This document shows positions 29,808 to 39,645 of a DNA stretch of 64,000 bases, in pieces. Position 1 is the first letter of the stretch. Each line of letters starts with the position of its first letter. Below the pieces are notes generated by a model. That model made no database searches. It was not told the DNA's origin and saw only the letters and a list, made by a program, of their open reading frames with translations. A program made the translations under genes and the position numbers. The stretch comes from Desulfurivibrio dismutans (GTDB lineage Bacteria > Desulfobacterota > Desulfobulbia > Desulfobulbales > Desulfurivibrionaceae): contig NZ_JARGDQ010000001.1 of the NCBI RefSeq assembly GCF_029210385.1, positions 398,982 through 462,981 on the forward strand. Reading direction: 5' to 3'.

Positions 29808-30683
29808 TTACTTGCTGATCAGCCCGCGCAGGACTTTGAGGTTTTCGATGTCTTCGGTCAGGTCCGGGCCTTTGTCGGTTTCCAGCACCATGGGGTGGTT
29901 TTTGAAGCGGGGGTCGTTCATCAGCAGGCGGAAGCCTTCCAGGCCGATCTCGCCCTGGCCGATATGGGTGTGGCGGTCCACCCGGCTGCCCAGAGGTTTG
30001 GTGGCGTCATTCAGGTGGAAGAAATGCAGGCGCTTAAAGCCGATGATTTGGTCCAAGGTGCTGAAGGTCTGGTCGTAGGCCTCGGGGGTGCGCAGGTCGT
30101 AGCCGGCGGCGAAGGCGTGGCAGGTGTCGAAGCAGATGCCGAAGCGCTCCGGGTGCTTGGAGGCTTCGATGATGACCGCCAGTTCCTCGAAGCGGTGGCC
30201 CAGGTTGGTGCCCTGGCCGGCGGTGTTTTCAAGTAGAATGGTCACCCGGTTGTCGTCGCCGGCCTGCGCTAAAGCGGTGTCCAGATTTCGGCTGCAGCGT
30301 TTCAGCCCCGCTTCGGTGCCCTGGCCCAGGTGGGAGCCGGGGTGCATGATCAGCCATGGGATCTGCAGGGTTTGGCAGCGGACCAGTTCCTCGGTGAGGG
30401 CCTGGATGGAACGCTGTTCGGTCTCCGGCTTGTTGCCGGCCAGGTTGATCAGGTAAGAGTCATGGGCGGCCACCGGCATTTTTGTGCCGCCGCCGGCGGT
30501 GGGGCCGATTTCCCGCCAGGCCCGCAGGAAGGTTTCCGCCTCTTCGGGGCTCACCGGGGCGGCGCGCCACTGGCGCTGGTTGCGGGTGAAGATCTGCAGG
30601 GCCTCGCCCCCCACCTGGCGGATATGCTCAAAGGCATGGTGCAAACCGCCGGCCACCGACATGTGCGCTCCCAACAGGGGCAT
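29808..30683 (-). CDS. nfo: Endonuclease IV (AP endonuclease)
   Basis: The 291-residue product is a zinc-dependent apurinic/apyrimidinic endonuclease of base-excision repair. Family signatures are 'LLGAHMSVAGGLHHAF', 'MHPGSHLGQGTEAGL', 'ILLENTAGQGTNLGHRFEE', 'GICFDTCHAFAAGYDL' and 'FFHLNDATKPLGSRVDRHTHIGQGEIG'. These provide the conserved His, Glu and Asp zinc ligands of the TIM barrel. It lies on the same strand as amrS and the sbcC/sbcD recombination genes. A family A palindrome begins 14 bases upstream of its start codon. Confidence 0.96.
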   Translation of the reverse strand: MPLLGAHMSVAGGLHHAFEHIRQVGGEALQIFTRNQRQWRAAPVSPEEAETFLRAWREIGPTAGGGTKMPVAAHDSYLINLAGNKPETEQRSIQALTEELVRCQTLQIPWLIMHPGSHLGQGTEAGLKRCSRNLDTALAQAGDDNRVTILLENTAGQGTNLGHRFEELAVIIEASKHPERFGICFDTCHAFAAGYDLRTPEAYDQTFSTLDQIIGFKRLHFFHLNDATKPLGSRVDRHTHIGQGEIGLEGFRLLMNDPRFKNHPMVLETDKGPDLTEDIENLKVLRGLISK

Positions 30684-30696
30684 GTTGTTCTCCTTG

Positions 30697-30803
30697 GTAA
30701 CTGTCCAGCAGCAACCCCGAAAGCGGCGATCGGCCCGGCTTGCGTACCTGATGTACGCGGCGCCGGTCCGCTTGCCGCAACCTGGGCACTGCTGAACAGT
30801 TAC
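30697..30803. repeat. Family A palindromic repeat, copy A1
   Basis: It is bounded by GTAACTGTCCAGCAG and CTGCTGAACAGTTAC, imperfect inverted ends. A central small palindrome CGTAC-ctgat-GTACG lies near 30743-30757. It lies just upstream of the nfo start. Confidence 0.75.
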
Positions 30804-30850
30804 GCGTTTGCTTTAAATTTTCATGTGAAACCAATTACCGGGTTTGTCCC

Positions 30851-30958
30851 GTAAACGTTCAGCAGTGCCGCAGGTGCGGGCAAGCAGCCAGGCGCCGCGT
30901 ACCCTCTGTACGCAAGTCTGGCTGATCGCCCGCAGATGCGGTGCTGCTGGACGTTTAC
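30851..30958. repeat. Family A palindromic repeat, copy A2 (contains the sbcC stop codon)
   Basis: It is bounded by GTAAACGTTCAGCAG and CTGCTGGACGTTTAC with a centre CGTAC-cctct-GTACG. The TAA of sbcC (minus strand, 30955-30957) lies inside the terminal GTTTAC. Confidence 0.8.
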
Positions 30959-33900
30959 TTAAGGGTGATGCCCGGGCCGCTCAAGTGACTGCGGCCGCCG
31001 GTTTGCGGTACTACCCGGATGCGGGTGGCGATCCGTTCCTTCAGGGCCGGCACATGCGAGATGATGCCGATCAGCTTGCCGTCCTGCTGCAGCCCGGCCA
31101 GGGTTTCCAGGGCGGTGTCCAGGGCCTCGTCGTCCAGGGTACCGAATCCTTCGTCCAAAAACAAGGAATCCACCCGCACGTTGCGGCTGGCCAGGCGGGA
31201 CAGTCCCAGGGCCAGGGCCAGGCTGACCAGGAAGGCCTCACCGCCGGAGAGGTTCTTAGTGGTGCGGATCTCGCCGGCCTGGTAGTTGTCCACCACGTTG
31301 AGTTCAAGGGGGCGGAGGGGATCGCGCAGCAGCAGGTAGCGGTCGGTCATCCGCCGCAGTTGGCGGTTGGCCTGGTTGACCATCATTTCAAAGGTCAGCC
31401 CCTGGGCAAAGTTGCGGAACTTCTTGCCGTCGCTAGCGCCGATCAGTTCATGGAGCAGGTCCCAGCGGGCGCATTCCCGCCGCTGGGCGTCCAGTAAGCG
31501 GGCCTGGTTTTCCTGCTGTTGCCGCAGTTGCCGGTTGTCTTCCAATTTTTGCTTGACCGCCCCGATTTGCTCCTGCACCGCTCGGCGCTGCTCTTCCCGA
31601 GTGGTCAGTTGCTGTTGCAACTCCTCCTTGCCGGTGGTGGTGAGTTGCTGCTCCTGCAGTTCCTGAAGTTGGCGGGTTTTGTCCCGGCGGGTGGCGGTAA
31701 GTGCCGCTTCCTGGTCGGCCAGTTGCTGGGCCTGGCGCTGCAGCCCGCGGCGCTGGTCTTCCGGCAGGCAGGCGGCGAGATATTCCTTTTCGGTGGTAAA
31801 TTCGGCGGCGGCCAGGCGTTTTTTGAATTCTTCCTCGGCTTGGGCCAGGGGTTGGGCCCGCCCGGCCAAGGCCTGTTCCAGTTCCTGGCGGCGGTTATGC
31901 AGCTTTTCCCGGGCCTGTTGAGCTTCGGTCATGGCCTGGCGGGCTTGCTCCACCAGTTTTTCGGCCGCTTCCAGGGCGGTGGTCAGGCGCTGTTCTTCTT
32001 GCTCCGGGTCCTGGTCGCCCAGCAGGTCTTGCCGCTTTTTAAGCAACTGTTGCCGCTGCTGCTGCAGTTGCTCCTGGTTGGCCTGCTGTTGTTGCAGTTC
32101 GGTGGCGGTCTGACGATGCTGTTCCTCCAGGTGTTCGCCGCGCAGTTGCAGGTTGGCCAGTTGCTGTTCAAGCTCGTTTTTTTCCTGTTGCCGGGCCTGC
32201 CAGCGGTCCCGCCGCTGGGTCAGCTGCTGCCGGGCCTGGTCGCGGGTGGCGGGGGTCAGCTCCTTGATGCCGTAGGGTGCGATGCGGGCCAGCAGCTCGT
32301 CGCGCTGCTGCTGCAGGCGGGTTTCCAGGCCGCTTAGCTCCTCTTGTAAACGTTTTACCGTTTGTTCGGCGTTGTCCCGCTGGTGTTGGGCGCTTTGGCT
32401 GTCCCGCTCCCGCCGGTTCAGCTCCTCGCGCTGGGCGGCCTGGGCTTCGCGCTCTTGCTGCAGCTCCTTTTCCAGTTTTTCGGCGCTGGCCACCAGTTTG
32501 GCCACTTGCTCACAGGCGGCGGTGGCTTCCGGGTCCGGGTCCGGAATGTCGCCACCGGCGAAGGGGTGGTCGCGGGAGCCGCAGAGAGGGCAGGGCTGCT
32601 GGGGGCGCAATTGCTGCCGGGTCTGCTCCAGGGAATGGGTGGCTTCCAGGAATCTCTCCCGCCGGATGGCGGCTTCTCGTCTGGTCAACAGCTCCTGGCG
32701 CCAGGCGGCCAGTTCCTTGCCGGCCAGCAGTTGTTGCAGTTTTTCCCCTTTGCGCTCCAACTCCCCGGCGGCCTGCGCCAAGCCCTGGCGGGCTTTTTTT
32801 GCCTGCTGCTCCTGTTGCTGCCAGGTCTGCTCCGCCGTCTGCCGCTGCTTTTGGGCCGTGGCCAGTTGACGCTGCCGCTCCTGCAGTTGGCCGCCAAGCT
32901 CGGCAAAACCGTTGAACCGTTCCTCGATGGCGGCCAGGTGTTCCACCAGCTGTTGGTCCGCCGCCGTGGCCGCCAGTTCCTGGTTGAGTTTTTGCCGCTG
33001 GTCTTCGGCTGTTTGCCGCGCCTGGCCAGTCTTTTGTCGGGCGGCGTCCAGTTCGGCCAGCCGGCTTTGCAACTGCTTGATGCTCGTGGCCGTGGCCTGT
33101 CGGGGCTTTTCCTGTTCCCGCAGTTGCAGGTCCAACTCCCGCGCCTGACGCAGCCGGGGTTGGGCCTCTTGCCAGCGGTTTTTCTGCTCCCGACGCTTTT
33201 GTTCCGCCTGTTCCAAGGCCTTTTGTGCCTGTTGGCAGTTGGCTTCCAGAGCGGGCAGGGCCTGGCGGCAGCCGGCCAGGTTGTCCTGGTCGGTTTGCCG
33301 GGCCTGGCGCATGGCGGCCAGTGAGGCGTGGGCGCCGGCCAGTTCCAGGGCCCGGTTGGCGTGCTCCAGTTTGGTTAATTGGGGGGCGAAGGCCTGCCGG
33401 CGCTGCTGCAACTCTTCCTGCCGGCGGGCGTTTTGGGCCAACTCCTGCTCCAGACGGGTCAGGTTATCCAGCCAACCCACGGCCCGGTTGAGCTCGCCGA
33501 GCTGGGCGGTCAGCTCCTTTTCCCGTTTAAGCCCGGCGGCCAGTTCCTGCTGCAACTGCTCTTCCTCTTCCGGGGCCAGCAGCCGGATGCCGGCCAGTTG
33601 GGCCTCCAGGGCTTCCAGTTGCCGGTGTTCGGTGCCACGGCGCTGATGGACCTTGATCGAGATCAGGCTGTAGATGCCGGTGCCGGTGATCTGCTCTAAA
33701 ATCGGCGCCCGTTCGTCGGGGTCCGCCTGCAGGAAGGCGGCAAACCCGCCTTGGGCCAGCAGCATGGAGCGAGTGAAGCGGTCGAAATCCATGCCGGTGA
33801 CGGTTTCGATCTGCTCGGCCACTCCCCGCTGCTTGCTTTCAAAGATTCGGCCACTGTCGGCGTCGGCGATTTCATGTTTGGGGGCCTGCAGCTTGCCGTC

Positions 33901-34215
33901 GGGCCGGCGTCGGGCCCGGTGCTGACTCCAGTGGCAGCGAAAGCGGCCGGCGGCGGTGGTAAAGCTCGCTTCGGCAAAACACTCGCCGGTCTGCCGGCTC
34001 ATGATCTCGTTGCTGGCCATGGTAATCTTGCCCAGCCGCGGCGTGCAGCCGTACAGAGCCAGGCACAGCGCGTCGAGAATGGTGCTCTTGCCGGCCCCGG
34101 TGGGCCCGGTAATGGCAAAGATTCCACTGGAGGCATAGTCGGGATGGGTCAGGTCGATCTCCCATTGGCCCGCCAGCGAATTAAGGTTTTTGAACCGCAG
34201 TTGCTGAATTTGCAT
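30955..34215 (-). CDS. sbcC: Exonuclease subunit SbcC (Rad50-like SMC ATPase)
   Basis: The product has 1086 residues. The N-terminal ATPase half has 'NSLAGQWEIDL' and Walker A 'ITGPTGAGKSTILDALCLALYG'. The long middle is Gln/Glu/Leu-rich coiled coil, interrupted by the zinc-hook 'QPCPLCGSRDHPF' (CxxC). The C-terminal half has signature 'TKNLSGGEAFLVSLALALGLS' and Walker B 'SLFLDEGFGTLDDEALD'. With SbcD it forms the Mre11/Rad50-type nuclease that opens hairpins and processes double-strand breaks. Unusually, sbcC and sbcD are separated by a 727-base island of hairpin repeats, which are themselves potential SbcCD substrates. The stop codon is provided by repeat A2. Confidence 0.95.
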   Translation of the reverse strand: MQIQQLRFKNLNSLAGQWEIDLTHPDYASSGIFAITGPTGAGKSTILDALCLALYGCTPRLGKITMASNEIMSRQTGECFAEASFTTAAGRFRCHWSQHRARRRPDGKLQAPKHEIADADSGRIFESKQRGVAEQIETVTGMDFDRFTRSMLLAQGGFAAFLQADPDERAPILEQITGTGIYSLISIKVHQRRGTEHRQLEALEAQLAGIRLLAPEEEEQLQQELAAGLKREKELTAQLGELNRAVGWLDNLTRLEQELAQNARRQEELQQRRQAFAPQLTKLEHANRALELAGAHASLAAMRQARQTDQDNLAGCRQALPALEANCQQAQKALEQAEQKRREQKNRWQEAQPRLRQARELDLQLREQEKPRQATATSIKQLQSRLAELDAARQKTGQARQTAEDQRQKLNQELAATAADQQLVEHLAAIEERFNGFAELGGQLQERQRQLATAQKQRQTAEQTWQQQEQQAKKARQGLAQAAGELERKGEKLQQLLAGKELAAWRQELLTRREAAIRRERFLEATHSLEQTRQQLRPQQPCPLCGSRDHPFAGGDIPDPDPEATAACEQVAKLVASAEKLEKELQQEREAQAAQREELNRRERDSQSAQHQRDNAEQTVKRLQEELSGLETRLQQQRDELLARIAPYGIKELTPATRDQARQQLTQRRDRWQARQQEKNELEQQLANLQLRGEHLEEQHRQTATELQQQQANQEQLQQQRQQLLKKRQDLLGDQDPEQEEQRLTTALEAAEKLVEQARQAMTEAQQAREKLHNRRQELEQALAGRAQPLAQAEEEFKKRLAAAEFTTEKEYLAACLPEDQRRGLQRQAQQLADQEAALTATRRDKTRQLQELQEQQLTTTGKEELQQQLTTREEQRRAVQEQIGAVKQKLEDNRQLRQQQENQARLLDAQRRECARWDLLHELIGASDGKKFRNFAQGLTFEMMVNQANRQLRRMTDRYLLLRDPLRPLELNVVDNYQAGEIRTTKNLSGGEAFLVSLALALGLSRLASRNVRVDSLFLDEGFGTLDDEALDTALETLAGLQQDGKLIGIISHVPALKERIATRIRVVPQTGGRSHLSGPGITLK

Positions 34216-34257
34216 GTCTTGCCGTCTGCTTTTTCATCTTGCTTGTGCGGCGCTCAC

Positions 34258-34450
34258 GTAAACGAATAGCCGCACCCCACCTTGTCGGCGGCTGGCGCCC
34301 GACTGGTCAAGCTCCGATACTCTTTGCTGCCAAGTACCGTCGCTAAACATGCGGGGTTGGCAAGCTTTATCCCGCGCGGGCGATCAGCCAAGCTTACGAC
34401 GGGTACGCGGCGCTTGCTTGGCCGAATCTGGGGCACTGCTGAACGTTTAC
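34258..34450. repeat. Family A repeat, long divergent copy A3
   Basis: The ends are GTAAACGAATAGCCGCACC and GGCACTGCTGAACGTTTAC. The 193-base interior has further partial palindromes, such as GTACCGTCG near 34335 facing CGACGGGTAC near 34397. It is roughly twice the length of A1, A2 and A5, as if nested or rearranged. Confidence 0.6.
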
Positions 34451-34498
34451 AGCCCGTTAAATTAGCAGGTTAGTACCCCTGGAGAACGGTTACGCATC

Positions 34499-34665
34499 CA
34501 TAGCAGCCCGTTGAAAAACGGGCTGGTAGCGGCCCATGGATGGGCCGCCGAATTCAGTGGCACTGAAAGTGGCAATGAATTCGTGAGGTTGGCCAAAGCC
34601 ATCTTTGGCCAACCGTTAGTTGAAAAAGCCAGGGATGGCTTTTTCAACGGACTGATAGTACCCAA
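34499..34665. repeat. Family B multi-hairpin element, copy B3
   Basis: Five consecutive hairpins can be read. They are AGCCCGTT-GAAA-AACGGGCT, GCGGCCCAT-GG-ATGGGCCGC, GAATTCA...TGAATTC, GGTTGGCCAAAG-CCAT-CTTTGGCCAACC and TGAAAAAGCC-AGGGAT-GGCTTTTTCA. The first and last share CCGTTGAAAAA / TTTTTCAACGG, so an outer stem can close the whole set. The remaining bases to sbcD (34666-34942) hold no confident gene. Confidence 0.7.
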
Positions 34666-34773
34666 AAATGCCCTGGCAGGCCATGAATTCGTGATAGATG
34701 TGATTGCCAATGACGGTGGAGGCCGGTCGGGAAGGGATCCTGCGAGGCTTCAAGGAGGCGGAAAAGATTTGGG

Positions 34774-34935
34774 GCGGCCAAGCTGTCCGAGATTTCTTAC
34801 CAGACCATCGAAAAGGCCCTGGCAGACATTGACGAACGCGTCCCGAAGTTGGGTGATTCAGTAATCGACCGGGGGCTTGAGAAAACCAGGCAGGCTGCCC
34901 GTCTCAAGGCGGAAGCGATTTGTCGGCCGATTTAA
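34774..34935 (+). other. Possible degraded coding fragment
   Basis: A short frame reads AAKLSEISYQTIEKALADID, continues without interruption to '...LKAEAICRPI' and ends in TAA at 34933. It looks protein-like in composition but has no start codon or ribosome site, and a second frame just upstream ('LRGFKEAEK') suggests a frameshift. No family is recognised. Confidence 0.25.
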
Positions 34936-34942
34936 ACGGTGT

Positions 34943-36175
34943 TTATTCCGCCCGGTGGTCTTCTTCCAGTAGCGCCGTTACCGTTTCGCGGTAGGCCTGG
35001 AGCAGGGGAGGCTGCTGCTCGGGGGGGATGGCGTGGGCTTCCAGGCAGCGCTGGAACACCTGGTAGGGGTCCAGGTCGTCCAGGGTTTCCGATGGTTTGG
35101 TCTGCTCCAGGAGGCGGCGGCTGAGCCGCTGGTTGATGATCCGCAGGATCTCGACTTCGCTGCCGGCGATTTTTTCCTCCAGGCGCTGCCGCAGCTCTGG
35201 GATTACCTCCTCGCCTTCGTAAACGATCTCCAGCCAGCAGGGGCAGTCCCCGGCGGCCAGGTCCACCAGCCGCCGGTCTATCTCGTCCCAGTTGCCCCGG
35301 ATTCTCTCCATGGGTTGAAAAACCGGCACCGGCAGAGTGGTGACGGCGGCCGGTTGTCCGGCCTGCAGTTCCACCAGGCAGATGCTTTTCTGTTGGCCCG
35401 CCTCGCCAAAGCTCAGGGGCAGCGGCGAGCCGCTGTAGCGGCGGTTTTCCGTCCCGCCAACCCGCTGGGGGACGTGGAGGTGGCCCAGGGCCAGGTAGTC
35501 GAAGTTGTCTGGTAACTGGCCGGCGGGCACGTGGGCCAGGGAGCCGACATAGAGCTCCCGCACCCCGTCGCCCTCCACAGTTTGGCCGCCGGCGGTGAAC
35601 AGGTGGCCCATGGCCACGGCGGGCACCGGCCGGGCCATGGTTTGTCGTCTTTCCTCGATGATGGCGGCAACCCGGGCGTAATGTTCCCGCAGGCCGGCGA
35701 GCAGCTTGCGTTCCTTGTCCGCCAGGCTTTCGCCGGGTTCGGCCAGGCGCAGATCACGGTCCCGCAGGTAGGGCACGGCGGCCACCAGCAGTTCCGGTTG
35801 CTGGTGCTGGTCGGTGAGCAGCAGCACCACGTCGGCCGGGTCGGCAGTGGCCGCGCCCACCACGTGGACATCCATGGCCCGCAGTAATTCCCGGGGAGCG
35901 TTCAAAAAAGTGGGGGAGTCGTGGTTGCCGGCGATTATCACCACGTGGCGGCAGCCGACGGCGGCCACCCGGCCGAGGAAGCGGTAATAAAGTTCCTGGG
36001 CGCGGTTGCCGGGGGCGGTGGTGTCGAAGATGTCGCCGGCCACCAGCAGGGTGTCCACCTGTTGGTGTTCGATGACGCTGATCAGCCAGTCCAGCAGGGC
36101 GGTGAATTCGGGGTAGCGTCGTCGGCCGTACAGGGTGCGGCCCAAGTGCCAGTCTGAGGTGTGGAGAATTTTCAT
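34943..36175 (-). CDS. sbcD: Exonuclease subunit SbcD (Mre11-like)
   Basis: The product has 410 residues and is a metallophosphoesterase nuclease. It starts directly at the family's N-terminus 'MKILHTSDWHLGRTLYGRRR' (ATG 36175); the longer open frame upstream is unrelated. Phosphoesterase motifs are DxH ('TSDWHLG'), GD ('LLVAGDIFDT'), GNHD ('IIAGNHDSP') and 'VAMGHLFTAGG... LALGHLHVPQ'. It works with SbcC, encoded downstream on the same strand past the repeat island. Cotranscription would have to read through the hairpins. Confidence 0.95.
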   Translation of the reverse strand: MKILHTSDWHLGRTLYGRRRYPEFTALLDWLISVIEHQQVDTLLVAGDIFDTTAPGNRAQELYYRFLGRVAAVGCRHVVIIAGNHDSPTFLNAPRELLRAMDVHVVGAATADPADVVLLLTDQHQQPELLVAAVPYLRDRDLRLAEPGESLADKERKLLAGLREHYARVAAIIEERRQTMARPVPAVAMGHLFTAGGQTVEGDGVRELYVGSLAHVPAGQLPDNFDYLALGHLHVPQRVGGTENRRYSGSPLPLSFGEAGQQKSICLVELQAGQPAAVTTLPVPVFQPMERIRGNWDEIDRRLVDLAAGDCPCWLEIVYEGEEVIPELRQRLEEKIAGSEVEILRIINQRLSRRLLEQTKPSETLDDLDPYQVFQRCLEAHAIPPEQQPPLLQAYRETVTALLEEDHRAE

Positions 36176-36406
36176 GGTATGGCCAAAATAGCACAGCCTG
36201 GAGCCGGCGGGGAGAGTAAAGTTGTCGGCGTCGTTAAAAGCGGCACCGCCTACTGGGCACACTTGGTAACTGATTGTTTTCACGTTGTCGACCAACCAGC
36301 TTGGCGGGTTTTTGCGAGGTTATCAAGTTAACCAGGCAACTGTCACGGTCACCGCCCATGGTAACCGGATAGCCTCTTTCGGGGGCGCTGCCGGACCGTT
36401 ACGTCA

Positions 36407-36436
36407 TTGACCCGGCAGCCCTTCGGCGATTATGTT
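36407..36436 (+). promoter_or_regulatory. Candidate promoter of the Nudix-like gene
   Basis: The 296-base gap between the divergent sbcD and Nudix-like genes contains TTGACC at 36407-36412 and TATGTT at 36431-36436, spaced 18 bases, about 36 bases before the ATG. Nothing else was recognised in the gap. Confidence 0.4.
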
Positions 36437-36471
36437 GGGGCCGAAAAGACAACCCATGGGAGAGTGCCGGA

Positions 36472-37110
36472 ATGACAAAAATGGCGGAAGAGGTTTTTTG
36501 TTTACCGCGCCGGGAGCTGGAACAGCTTTTCGGCGGCGGGTTGCCCCAGGGCGGTTTTATCGGCCCGGCGCCGGAGCTGCTGCTGGAACTTTCCCAGCAC
36601 TTCATTGCCCGTGGCAACTGCGAGGAGGACCCCAGCTTCAAGCAGCTGATTCCCTACCAGCTTTTTGCCTTTAAGGAGCGTTTTTTTGTTTACCGGCGCG
36701 GCGGCGGGGTGGGGGAAGGGCGGCTGGCTGGGCGGCTGTCGGTGGGCATCGGCGGCCATATCAACCGGGAAGATGCCGAATCCGACGGCCGCTTGACGGC
36801 GGTGGCCTACCAGCAGGCCCTGCTGCGGGAACGGCGGGAGGAACTGGTCAACAGCGAGGGGATAACCAGCCGCTTTGTCGGCTGGATCAACGACGACGCC
36901 TCACCGGTGGGCCGGGTGCACTTGGGGGCCGTGCACCTGGGGCGGCTGGATGATGAGGCGGCCTGCGACGCCTTGAGTATCAGAACCCATGGCGAGGATA
37001 TTCATCCTTTGGGCTGGTGGTCGCTGGCCGAGATTCGGGAACAGGAAGACCGTTTTGAGCAATGGGCCCTGTATGCCATCGCCCTGGCTGCCGCCGGCCA
37101 GCTCCGTTAA
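36472..37110 (+). CDS. Nudix-like phosphohydrolase
   Basis: The product has 212 residues. A Nudix-type box is readable: 'GIGGHINREDAE' followed by 'RERREELVNSEG', matching the RExxEE core, but the spacing of the first half is longer than the canonical 23-residue box. The upstream 'IPYQLFAFKERFFVYRRG' and downstream 'GRVHLGAVHLGRL' fit a Nudix beta-grasp. Substrate is unknown. It is followed 49 bases later by a hydrogenase maturation protease gene on the same strand. Confidence 0.7.
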   Translation: MTKMAEEVFCLPRRELEQLFGGGLPQGGFIGPAPELLLELSQHFIARGNCEEDPSFKQLIPYQLFAFKERFFVYRRGGGVGEGRLAGRLSVGIGGHINREDAESDGRLTAVAYQQALLRERREELVNSEGITSRFVGWINDDASPVGRVHLGAVHLGRLDDEAACDALSIRTHGEDIHPLGWWSLAEIREQEDRFEQWALYAIALAAAGQLR

Positions 37111-37159
37111 GACAGCAGATTGTTTGATTTGATGAACGGTTACGAGGAGATCCGCCGCA

Positions 37160-37690
37160 GTGAAAGGTAACGGAGCAAAGCCGGTCGCCGCTGACGGTTG
37201 CCTGTCGGCCGATACGGTGGTGGTGGGCCTGGGCAGCACGTTGCGGGGGGATGACGGGGTGGGGCCGCGGGTGGTCGCCGCCTTGGAGCAGCGGCTGGCG
37301 GTCGCGGGTAGGCGCGGCAAACTTCCCACTCCGCCGGCCCTGCTGATCGGCGGAGTGCCGCTGCTGGAGGTTTTTACCGCTTACCGGCGGGTGCTGCTGG
37401 TGGATGCCATGCGCAGCGGCCGTTGGCCCTCCGGCACCATCAAGGTGTTTACCCCGGAACAACTGGCCGCGGCTTTTCCCCGCGAAGGTTTGGCGACCGG
37501 CGGCCACGGCGGCGAACCGGCCGTGGCCCTGGCCCGGGCCGGGCAACTGGGGCTGGTGGTGCCGGAATATTTGCGGGTGTGGGGGGTGGAAGCGGCCGCC
37601 ACCGAAGGTTTCAGCGAAACCCTGAGCCTGCCGGTGGCGGCGGCGGTTCCCAGGTTGGTGGCGACGCTGCTTAAGGAGCTGGGGGTATGA
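37160..37690 (+). CDS. Hydrogenase maturation protease
   Basis: The product has 176 residues. It matches the HycI/HyaD/HoxW peptidase family that clips the C-terminal tail of [NiFe] hydrogenase large subunits after nickel insertion. Signatures are 'VVGLGSTLRGDDGVGPRVV' with the metal-binding acid, 'RRVLLVDAMRSG' with the second Asp, and His in 'ATGGHGGEPAVAL'. The start is GTG 37160 with GAGGAG about 11 bases upstream. No hydrogenase structural genes are in the window, so the target enzyme is encoded elsewhere. Confidence 0.88.
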   Translation: MKGNGAKPVAADGCLSADTVVVGLGSTLRGDDGVGPRVVAALEQRLAVAGRRGKLPTPPALLIGGVPLLEVFTAYRRVLLVDAMRSGRWPSGTIKVFTPEQLAAAFPREGLATGGHGGEPAVALARAGQLGLVVPEYLRVWGVEAAATEGFSETLSLPVAAAVPRLVATLLKELGV

Positions 37691-37764
37691 AGCGCGATCA
37701 GGGACAGATTGACAGTCCGGCAAGCTGACCAAGTTGATCGCGGCGCAACTTGATCATTTTTGCC

Positions 37765-37807
37765 GTAAACATCCAGCAGTTCCGCAGATTGCGGTGCTGC
37801 TGGATGT

Positions 37808-37811
<4 letters not shown>
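37765..37811. repeat. Family A repeat, minimal copy A4 (contains the helicase stop codon)
   Basis: This is a perfect 15-base inverted repeat, GTAAACATCCAGCAG / CTGCTGGATGTTTAC, with a short centre that itself pairs (CCGCA-gatt-GCGG). The TAA of the minus-strand helicase gene (37808-37810) lies inside GTTTAC. Confidence 0.85.
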
Positions 37812-39424
<1,613 letters not shown>

Positions 39425-39645
39425 AATAACCTCTTTGTTTCACTTGATTGTTACCGACGTTCTAAGCGGTGGCGCATTTTTTAGCCTGAAAACAAGCGCT
39501 GCCGGGTAAGCTGTTTGGTCGAGGGAACTCGGGCGCCACTTTAGACGATTTTAAGGAAAAAAAGAAGAGTTGATTATTGAAATGTTGAATTTTCGGGATA
39601 ATTCGTTATTGTGGTGGTTTTGCACTTTTCCCGGGAGTTAAGAAG

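Noticed and set aside
31519..33700. Long open frames on the plus strand opposite sbcC
   Set aside because: They are Leu/Gln-rich mirror readings of the sbcC coiled coil with no ribosome sites or family similarity.
34774..34935. The 34.8 kb fragment as an insertion-sequence remnant
   Set aside because: No transposase motif or terminal inverted repeat is visible; it is listed only as a possible degraded coding fragment.
36240..36300. GGGCACACTTGGTAAC upstream of sbcD resembles the right end of family A
   Set aside because: The match is partial and there is no left arm; chance similarity or a very old remnant cannot be told apart.
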